Positions 54,801 to 64,000 of a DNA stretch of 64,000 nt are shown piece after piece. The DNA is taken from NCBI GenBank assembly GCA_013365325.1, contig JABVXV010000019.1, positions 186,001-250,000 of the forward strand. Direction: 5' to 3'. A program made the position numbers and the translations under genes. The notes under the pieces are model-generated. The model made no database searches. It was not told the DNA's origin and worked only from the letters and a program-made list of their open reading frames with translations. Every line of letters starts with the position of its first letter. The first letter of the stretch is position 1. The DNA is from Dipetalonema caudispina (lineage: Eukaryota > Nematoda > Chromadorea > Rhabditida > Onchocercidae).

Positions 54801-57800
54801 ATATCAACTTTGTTTGGAAGTGTAAATAATGCTGTATATTTCATATTAAAGATTTTTCCTTTTACTTTTTTGTAAGTAACAAATACGATATTGTAGCAAA
54901 AAAATTATCATTAAAAGAAGTGAAGCTCACATGTTCACATCAGTTAGTCGTAAGTAACTAATTAAAATATTTGAAAGAAAGGAACAAAATTCCTCAAAAA
55001 ATTAGTAGGAAATAAAAGGAGAAAAGGACACTGAAATGACATTGTGAAAATCAATGTTATAGTGATAAGTGATAAGAGTAATTGTAATGTCATTATATAG
55101 TTAATTTCTATGTCTTCTATTTTCCACAGTTTCATTCGAAATTTAAAGTCAATCACGTTAAAGTATGCACTGTTGATTTATAAAAGAGCCCTGGGTTCCG
55201 TGGTCTATTTTGGCTGTCACCGTTAATGTTTGTGGGCTGTCGTATGTGTGTGTGTCTGTTTGTGTATATGTGTGTGTGTGTCTGTGTGTCTGTGTGTGTG
55301 TCTGTGCAATCAAAGTAAGAGAATTAAATTGCGAGGGAGGCAGGATATGTTTTTAAAGCAAAGAGTGCCCCGAAGCCTCAACGCAGAAATCAAGCACCAT
55401 TGTTACAGCCAAGCGATCTGGTCCTGACCATTTAACGAAAAAATCTTTTTAACATTTCAATAAAATCATGTGTCACTGAATACATATGCAGAAAATGGCG
55501 ATATGGTTGAAGAATAGAAAAGAATGGCAAAATTTATGATTCAGCGTCTTTCTTCTCCCAATCAATTGAATCTTTTTAACTATCAAATTATTTCAATAGT
55601 GTTGATAAGCAATGAGCAACTCAATCAAGACATTCAGGATGGTTAGGAAAAAATAAATTGATACTGGAATGAGATCATCAGATTACACCTGATCAATGGA
55701 CGAATAGTAAGCAGTGATGTGCAGTCTGATTTGGATAAGGGTAAAGATGCGGAAAAAAGTAATGATATTGTTTATAAGTTTAATTTAAAAAACTGTGAAC
55801 ATCTCAGGAAATAATCCTTTTTCAACAAGGTCAAGTAGTAGGAAAAGAGCAGAAAAGTGTTGAATTGTGATATCATCGGAAAGTCAAGAAAGTGAAGCAG
55901 TGACAAACAAAATAATCCATCCAAAATAACAAATTATTCTGCGCGGGTGAACTTCCTGACATGATTGATTTCGAAAAATGGCATGGATATGCGTTAGAGT
56001 GACAAGCGATCTGCTCCTGTGGATGATAGAGTTAGTACAATGATAAATCTGTTATATGAGGGAGAAAAATTAGAAGAGGTACTTGAGCCAAAATTTGTTC
56101 TGCCAATTTTTTTCTTCAATTATCTTTTGTTTTTACTTACTTCCATGTTTCATTATTTCTGTGTTATCGAGATATTTCCGATCTACTTGTGATAACATAT
56201 GTACGTTTAGATGTAAAATTTACACCGAAATTGTTTGGAATTGCTCACATGCGCAATATTAAGACAATAGTTTGAACAAACGTATATCAAAAAGTTATTT
56301 TCTAGGAAATGGAATTATTTCCATTTTTGCGACGAATAAGATTTTTATTGATTCGTGTATTTGACATTCAAAACGGGATATGTCTGATATTTGTCCCGGT
56401 TTGATTTATATTATTTCAATTAACACTAGTCTTTCTTAACAGTCTCTTAACAATTTTCCACAGAATCTGATGGATGAGGTGTTAATCCGATTGTTTTCAG
56501 TAATGTAAATGATAATAAGTTAAAATTAATAATAAAATAATGAAGAAATTAGGTAGCAATCATGTATAGATATTAAAATAAGTACGAGTAAAGCATTGAT
56601 AAATTTCTACATTTCTTCAAAGAATAATTTCTGCAGCAATTTAAAGTGATCTTTGAGATAATACTTTCTCAAATTTGGTTTTTTCAAGTTATGAATTATT
56701 GCTACTAATCTAACCGTTTTCTTTTAGTTTAATGGAAAATTTCCATTAATTCGAACCATTTTAAATCATATTTGATTCAGTCTTTCTGAAATCTTTATTT
56801 ACACCTCTCCCTCTTTACGTATAAAACTTTTCCAGGCTGAATTAGTTGAACCGATTTGAAGTAGACTGAATGCAATATGTAATTAAACAAATTTCAACAA
56901 ACTTATGAAATGAAATTGCAGGATATTTTTTGGAATTGTAGTAGAGCAAGCTATCAGAGCAAGTGATTACTGCTTGATGAATGTGATATAATTTTATATT
57001 ATAGATAACATCTGATATAAAAACATTGACAAACAACATAAGATGTGATAAATAAAATCGAAACATGAAGGCAGGTGCCAAGCACATTATTTGGTTTCCG
57101 TTATCAGTATTGTAAAAGTAGCAGCGAAGTTTTAATTTAAATGGGCTCTTTAATTCATCAAAAAAATAGACATATCATATAATTTAATTAAATGTATCAT
57201 CCCTAAGCAAATGCTGTTAATCTATCGTTTACAATCTTTCAATACCTTTTTTTTTACTAAACATTAAGAAATACATATCTTTTATCTTTCCCTGTCTTTC
57301 CTTTATAAGAAATTTGTCAGAAACATTTAAATATTTGAGTTCACTCAGTAACTTGTAGATATTTGAATATTTATGATCACTGTATCATCTTTTAATTCTC
57401 AATTGAAATTTTTTACCACCTTATAACGCATTCATATCATCTCTCTGTGCAGTTTGCAGATGACGCAATACAGAAGATAAGAGATGAAAAATGGATGAAA
57501 AAATGAAAAAAATGCATAGGGATCGAATATATTTTAAGCTGATGTGGAAAATTCATTCATTAATGAATTTTATATGTGGGCTGAAAATTAGGATTGTACA
57601 CCAGTTTTTTCAGGATTTGCGCTTCTACCACCATCGATTTCGATGCTGTCGAGATGAAATCTCATGATACAAGACAAATTGCTTCAGCGTTATCAAAGGA
57701 AATTTCTAACGGCAATTTTTGTGACAGTTAAACAAATCTAAGTTATGAATTATAAACAGCAATGAATACTAGTTAAATGCTGAGTACATAGACATTTCAA

Positions 57801-60471
57801 CTGGTCTCGGAAGATTGAAATTTGATAAATTCGAGCACAGTAAATTTTGGCTTAAACAATTAAAGTAATCTGAGCAATCATATTACTTATGCTACTATGA
57901 TTTTTTGAAGTTTAACCATTATGACAAGTAACTTCGGCAGTAGTCAAGCCACTTCTTTACCATTTGTATTAACTTTGGAAAAGTGATTTGAGAATAAGAG
58001 CTGAAAGATAAAAGTACTTTGAGTATTTGGTTAGGGAAGCATTTGACTCAGCTTCAATTTTGGGGCTTTTAAACTTTAGAAGATTTTAAAACCCAACAAA
58101 ACTAATTTCGTAGCAAAGATAATCAGTCAATAATTATGATAACAGATCGTTTTTTCATGGCATAATCAACAAAATGAGGAAAGAACTCGAGTCCATCTCT
58201 TCTATAAGCTTTAACACAGCTATTTACACTCATAAAAAAGTCTTATACTTTCATGTGAATTCCATTCCTCGATTTTTTCCATTAGATTTACAATTTTTTT
58301 CCATACTGGTGAAATTAATTATTATTTTAAGTAATTCTAGTTGATTTAAGTTTAAAAAGTTACCACCAGTAAATACAGCTTATATCTTCAACAATGCCAA
58401 GTTGTTTTTAATTTGAGGCTAAAAGGAGTCAAATGTTTTCTAACAAATGCTTAAAAATGTACAGACATGACCAATGGGAGAATTCATAAATTGTCCAATT
58501 CCTGCATATTGCAAGTTAAAATACATAATGTTTAAAACGAAATGATGACAGTGACAAAAGTGAAGAAAGCTTCTAAAGAGGATATCTGATCTAAGGCTAA
58601 TAAAGTATTCTGGTCTACACCAGAACTGAAATCCCTGCTTCATCCTGAATGAAATGATTTTTTAATTTGAAATAACATCTCTCTGTAATTCTCTCTTCCA
58701 CTCTCCATTTCTCTCTTGCATCTCTTTTTAGTTTTAAAACAAAACATTATCTTTTATTTGTATTGATGATTTGCTCATAAAAATTTTCCATATTTCATCC
58801 TTTTTTAAATATTCCAATTTGTCCAATTTTTATTTATGTTTTCAACCGATTTCCAGTCTTCCTTAATGCAGTCAACGGTTAGTTAAGGAAGCTTACGGAA
58901 ATATCAAAAAACTTTTGGATTTTTGAGTTTTGTGGGAAATAAAAGTTGAAAAATAAAAGCTCAAGGCAGAAAGAGCCACACATTCATTAGTGAGATGTTT
59001 ATAAACATTTTGAAGGCCTTACAATCTTAATTTATCTTATTTTGAAAACAGACACATAATCCAGCATATCGAATCCTTGAAATAATCCCTTTTAGTTCTT
59101 AATGACAGTACTTGAAATATCATGAGAAATTTTTCGTTTAAAAGCTTTGCGACAAAGAGCAACATGTTAGTCTCACTTTGACTTCTTGGTCTAGGCCATT
59201 TTCGAGTCCAATTTCAATACATTCGCACAAACCTTTATCATTTACTAGTTGATGAAAGTTTTTGTGAATAATTTAATAGAAAAATTAGTTTGTCCAGTAA
59301 GCTTTGATCCACTGAACATGAAGATTCATAATCCAAAGAGATAATTAATAACAAAATTTGCGTTTAATAGAGAGATGAAAGAAAGTTTTATACACTATGA
59401 AGCATTGAACACTTAATAAATTCTTAGAATTGAATGTAATTACATAAGCTATTTTAAGCTGATAAATGATTATTAAATAATTTTTATTGAAGCAAATGAA
59501 ATATTTTATTCAAAAAATTGGTTTTAACTTCTATTTCGTCAGTTTTTTTTGATCTTTTAACTCTTAGATGCGGAACAGTTAGTCATTAGTTATCGAAATG
59601 TTGGAGTTCAAAAAAAGAATAGAGAAATCAAAAACAAATATCAAGAAACGAGCAATTAACCGAAACGTTTCGGAGTGTTCCTCAGTTGGATTCCCCGAAT
59701 GAAAAAGGAAATATTGAATAATTCTAGAAATAAGTTACCTTTATCATCGTCGAATTCATGCAGACTATCATCGTCAATGTTGTAAAAACTACTCTCCCGA
59801 CGTTCTTCCATACTTCCTGCCATTCCAAGTCCGATTTGTTGCAACGAATCGACGGATGGTAGTGTAGCCGATGTTGGAGTATTATAAGGATCTGAGGAAA
59901 TAGATGTTCCGTACATATATGTTGAACTTTTCGGACGATTCAAACGAGATCGTCGCGATTTCTGCCGTAAAATTGGTGTCAATGACATACTGGCTAAAGT
60001 TGCATCACTTCCGGAACAGCTTGCTTCACCTTCCGAATCTTCACGTTTAGCATGTTGGGAACACAGAACACTACCATCCCGAAGTACCGTCCCACTGGCA
60101 ACAGTTTTAACAGGTCGCACCGAAAATATTTTATTTTTACCGATCGCTGTCTTCTGGTCTTTTTCTTTCGGTAAGAGATCTGAACAACTGATAGCTTCCA
60201 ATGGAAAGCATGCTTCACTGGCATATTTACGCAATTTCTTGTGAACCAATGTTTTGGCTAATGGCATCCGATTGGATGTTGGGACAAATGGTCGAGACTG
60301 TATTGATTCGACACGTTTTTCTGGATCCAAGAAAGGTATTTCAACTGCCACCGAAGTAGGCGGCATTACGGCACTACTACAATCTTCACCGGCAAAATGC
60401 TGTTTTAACGATCGAGAACGGATCCTTTTCTCCGGTAACAATTTTTTTTCGTCAGGCGGAGTTGTTGACAT
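39876..60471 (-). CDS. SLC4A11-type transporter (bicarbonate transporter family), long isoform
   Basis: SLC4A11 proteins are plasma-membrane transporters linked to H+/OH-, NH3, water or borate movement. First exon: 60471-59739 ([10 protein letters not shown]) or 51196-50335. Shared exons: 48650-48488, 48083-47995, 47885-47795, 47026-46903, 46113-46007, 45528-45425, 45369-45293, 45129-45042, 44949-44827, 44541-44428, 44262-44130, 43849-43776, 43315-43125, 42456-42362, 42083-41971, 41704-41536, 41236-41063, 40683-40485, 40252-40083, 39939-39876. All phases agree (1064 or 1107 aa). The cytosolic domain has [17 protein letters not shown] and [16 protein letters not shown]. Membrane-domain landmarks are [79 protein letters not shown] and the final [17 protein letters not shown]. 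These fit human SLC4A11 better than the anion exchangers. Exons 7-8 and the end of the 43315-43125 exon are the least certain. Confidence 0.92.
47590..47700. repeat. Hairpin-bearing intronic segment
   Basis: Within an SLC4A11 intron, GAGGTTT and AAACCTC flank a five-base loop near 47594-47613. The segment is less AT-rich than the rest of the intron. It may be a repeat fragment; no coding role fits the host gene's phase. Confidence 0.25.
50335..51196 (-). CDS. Alternative first coding exon of the SLC4A11 gene (internal promoter)
   Basis: This 287-codon exon starts [20 protein letters not shown] and has no acceptor just upstream of its ATG. It ends at AATGCAG|GTTCGT with one leftover G. That is the same phase as the distal first exon at 60471-59739, so either can join the shared exon at 48650. 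The peptide is serine/threonine-rich and looks disordered, with several basic clusters before serine (RRRSIH, RRGSHS, RRHSTI), which would suit kinase sites. The two N-termini differ in sequence. Alternative promoters giving different cytosolic N-termini are common in SLC4 genes. Confidence 0.75.
52857..52932. repeat. Perfect 38-base tandem duplication
   Basis: Two identical 38-base copies lie head to tail, each starting CTGAGAGAACTGAAAAATGA. Exact identity implies a recent duplication by slippage or unequal exchange. Confidence 0.9.
55240..55306. repeat. (TG)n-rich imperfect microsatellite
   Basis: A run of TG units interrupted by TCTG and TATA triplets covers about 65 bases. Its flanks (roughly 55190-55430) are noticeably less AT-rich than the rest of the intron. 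Confidence 0.85.
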
Positions 60472-63178
60472 TGTACAAAATTAGTTTTCAAACATTCTTA
60501 GATTACAGGAACAAAAGCGAACCATTTCACGGAACAAGCAGGCGTAAATCTGCTCACACTCAAGTAAAATTCAATCGAATCACGACTTTTTCCATTTTTC
60601 ACTGAAACTACAAATATGCATTTCGAAATTTGAATTAGACCAAATGCGAACAGAACATAGCGTTAAATAGAATGTATCACTTTGTCAACGAAATGAATCA
60701 ACACTTCATACAATTGAATCTGATGCATCTGACTTACGCCATGAAAATCAAAAAATTTGTGCCAAAGCTAGGAGGAAATTACAAATTTGAGAATGAAACA
60801 GGGATTTAATTTTCATAAAGTGTTTTAAATTGAGAAAGAGAAAAGATAGAACATGATGTTTGCAATTAATATGCAACAAATTCATAAAATTGGGCAATAT
60901 TTTTATGCGAAGTTAGAGATGGATGATATCTTTAATGCGTTGATGATTAAAGAATCCAAAATAAGTAAACAAAATTGGTGCGTTTGATGAGAAAGAAGAG
61001 AAGAAGGCGTTGCGTGGATGCGTGAACCTAACAAGCAAATTGTTCAACACATCAGAGGAGGTGCCAATTGACGACATGTGGGTTGCAGAAAATATATGTC
61101 TTTATATCCTCCACAAGATCTCAAAAAATTCGTCATTACTTATGTCAAGAAACAATTATAAATCATATCTTTACGACTGCTACTTGTCAATTTTCCTAGA
61201 TGAGAATTCACGAAAAACAGTTTAAAAAGGAACTTTGAATTCATTGCGTGATCAAAATAGTTGAGAGGGAAGTTGAAAAGACAATAATTCCTTTGTCCCT
61301 TGTTCTCTTTACCTCTTTCTTCTTCTATTGCAGTCCAATATTATTGAAAATAACTGCTCTTGCAACAATCATCTATTTCTTGACAAACAAAACAATCAAT
61401 TCTTGTCTAATTGCATAGTAATTTGGAGACACAATATTCCATTGTTTTTAAAATTTAAAAAGTTTTAAACCTAACGTTACTGAACTAATAAATCAAGTAA
61501 GAAATGCAATTTTCAAACTTTTCTGCTTCGAAAACATTATTAGATGCATATCGATTAAAATATTAATGTTTTCTTACCTAACTTTTTTCGGAGTCTACTT
61601 TAAAAATCCCGAATTAAAAAGGTTTAAATCAGTGAAAGCGCGGCATTGGTTTCAGTAAGTATTATTTACAACCGTTCAAAATACTTTGAGAAAAAGCTTT
61701 GGTAAAAGGAAATATTTTGCTGCTAGGCTTTAATTCAAAGTTTCAACGTCTTTTCCAAAAACAAGTAAAATTTCAGAAGAAAAGAAATGCTTGGCTGCTT
61801 TTGACTTTATATGCAATAATTGGACAAACACGAATGTATAACTGAACAAGCCGAAAAGAAGAGAACATGGAATACTGAGCTATAGCTCGAGAAGCCAAGT
61901 GATGTTGCCAACGAAAAATCGAAAAATGGGCCTCAAAGAGTGATATATAAAAGCGTGTCTTTTGTTTTCCCCAAATTTTAAGGAAATGTACTTTTTTATT
62001 GTGTATGTATGTAATGAATAGCATGTTAAGTGGTATATGTTATTTGGCCTAATAAGTTTACAAGGCGTTTTAGAAATTCATTTTGATTTCAAAAATAGTT
62101 GAAGAAAGGACCATATGAATGGAAGGATTGCATAATTCCATTATATATGGTTTGGATGAAATCATCATGTTTAAATAAGTTTTAGAATTAAGATAGCAAT
62201 AACATCAGTAGCACCTCAAAACATCCAATTACGCCATTATATACTTTTAACACTTCATCAACCGATTTACATAATTTTTTATTTAACCTAAATTTGTAAA
62301 ACATTTTGCAAAAATTTGTTCAATTGTAAGAAAATTTCATTTATTAGTTCCCGCCCTACTAAAGTTATTTATAAATGAAATAAGGATGGAAAAGCTGTAA
62401 ATAGGAGAGATAGTAAACTTCAAAAAAGCAAACTGAATTAAAAATGAAGTGATGCAAGCACGAAAAAAAAAATTTATTTATTTTTTTTTTATTTCTAGCA
62501 TCTTTGACAGCTTGATATTAGATGAAAGAAACAGACGAAGAGATAAAAATTTGAAAACAAAGTTAAAAAACTACTAAAATTTCTCAAATGACTGAAGAAT
62601 GTATGACAATCAGTAAGAGCTCGACTTAAGTCAAGAAGCTCATAAGCGCTAGAATTGAAGGGAACGAAAATATCAGTTGCAAGAAAAAAATTCCACAAAT
62701 TAGATCAGTGCATGGTCTCTAACTTATCGATTTCCAAGAGTTAATAATAAAAACGATGTCGAAGAATTATGGTTACTGTGAGTGAATTGTAATTGACGAA
62801 GAAAAAAAATGTAAAAACCGATATGGATATTTGCGTATCATTCGCATCCTTGCGACTATTTCTTAAATATTCAACTGCAGAAAGGACCCATATTATTCAT
62901 GAATATCTTTATAAGATCAAATCTACTGTCACAATTTAAAATTGTTGATAAATTGATGTTACTTATCGGTGAGAAAGAAAGTATTACTAAATAAGGCAAG
63001 ATATGGTTATATATAGGGAAGAATCGATTAGAAGGAAAAGATGTTTTGATCAAATAGAGTAACCGTAAAAAAAAAAAAAAAACGATGTTTTTTGAGAAAA
63101 GGAAGAAGAATAAACGGAGATAGATTGGAATAAATCTTCTGCTAGCTTTTATCGGGTAGTTTTTTGCCGTGAAAAAAT

Positions 63179-63209
<31 letters not shown>

Positions 63210-64000
63210 GTTTTTGCAATAGAGTTAATCTCTAACTCTTGTGAAATTAGGCATTCTGTTCACTCCCAAGTGGCTATTTGATCTCATCGTGATAATTTCT
63301 CAACTTTCATCAGCTTTTCTATATCTTCCTTCTTCCTTACACTTTTATGAATGGGTAATAATTACCAACTATAATATACATATTTTTAAACTTGCTTGAT
63401 TTTAATAAAAAATATGAGATTAGTGCAGTGTGAAATATTTCAATTTGTATTATTATGATGCCATTCGGAAATAAAGAATAAGTTAGGAAAGTTCTGAAGG
63501 CATTTCTTCCGATATACGTAGACAAAGGATTAATTACTTTCCCTGTTGAGTAATAAGCATGAAAATAATAATATATGTTTGAAAAATGAATTGTATGAGG
63601 AAAATGATAACAAAATCGGTACAGTTCAAAAGATTCTTGAACGACCAAGGAAAGTAGAAAAGGATGAAATGGAAAATAGATCCTCTTTTACAGGAATATC
63701 TTATCGATCTCATCAACAACACAACTGTTAGCACATGTTCTTCTTGCCACTCTTACTAATTACTAATCGTTATCATCTCTTAGAAAATGATAATGCATTG
63801 ATTAGCAACCAAGAGTAGTGCTTCTTACTTATCAGATCGACAGATCGATGTGGATGCAGAGGTGAAAAAAAGAGAAAAAAACAGGAAGAGGCAATAGAGA
63901 GGTAGATTCTTCCCTGAGCTTAATATCATGGAGCCACTCACTCACATTGATAGATACAATCTAGCCGGAAAGCAACAATTCTGAAAACAGGAAGTTCCGA
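60472..64000. other. Upstream region of the long SLC4A11 isoform, no gene seen
   Basis: The first part should hold the distal SLC4A11 promoter. The rest is AT-rich with a 29-base T run at 63181-63209 and an A run near 63067. Open frames at 61010-61225 and 63546-63731 (plus) cannot be tied to splice signals or a known family. The second could be the last exon of a gene outside the window, but nothing shows it. Confidence 0.45.
63181..63209. repeat. Poly(T) run
   Basis: Twenty-nine consecutive T bases are present. This could be the reverse-complement tail of an inserted retrocopy or a simple homopolymer; no insert body is recognisable beside it. Confidence 0.9.

Larger units (their letters stand above)
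51197..59738. other. Large intron of the long SLC4A11 isoform, also promoter of the short one
   Basis: This 8.5 kb is very AT-rich and I see no nested gene. An open frame at 53148-53411 (plus) has no splice partners. It contains a 38-base tandem duplication at 52857-52932 and a TG-rich microsatellite near 55240-55306, listed separately. The promoter of the internal first exon should lie just above 51196. Confidence 0.45.

Noticed and set aside
63546..63731. Plus-strand frame with KILERPRKVEKDEMENRS
   Set aside because: It reads like protein, but there is no clear acceptor or upstream exon, and the gene context is missing.

Overview
The window looks like nuclear DNA of a parasitic nematode, most likely a filarial worm. 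It is strongly AT-rich. Its genes are cut into many small exons by short introns, the acceptors mostly end in TTTCAG, and 5' leaders with SL-type acceptors precede some start codons. It also carries a nematode cuticle collagen. I built every gene model by hand from splice signals, reading phase and remembered family sequences; nothing was aligned by program.

Layout from left to right. 586-5000 (-) is the spliceosomal protein CWC22 (C. elegans let-858). About 1.2 kb away and divergent, 6203-9586 (+) is a CAAP1-family gene with a tRNA-like element in one intron. 10419-11665 (-) is a tentative small secreted cysteine-containing protein. 15018-16999 (+) is a cuticle collagen. 19136-25062 (+) is a 13-exon gene whose N-terminus resembles the TDP-43 N-terminal domain but whose remainder is coiled coil with no RRM; it is preceded by a GA/CT inverted microsatellite. 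26402-27334 (-) is an 89-residue single-pass membrane protein with a lysine-rich tail. 29126-30800 (+) is CCM3/PDCD10. 32476-35083 (+) is a TSSK-like serine/threonine kinase. 36356-38535 (-) is an unrecognised two-membrane-segment protein. 39876-60471 (-) is a large SLC4A11-type transporter with two alternative first coding exons. 60472-64000 shows no gene.

The genes are mostly unrelated housekeeping or tissue genes, not an operon: CWC22 acts in splicing, CCM3 in STRIPAK/GCKIII signalling, TSSK probably in the male germ line, collagen in the cuticle, and SLC4A11 in ion transport. The most unusual items are the TDP-43-NTD/coiled-coil protein, the alternative N-termini of SLC4A11, two introns that appear to use GC-AG sites, and an alternative end of CWC22.
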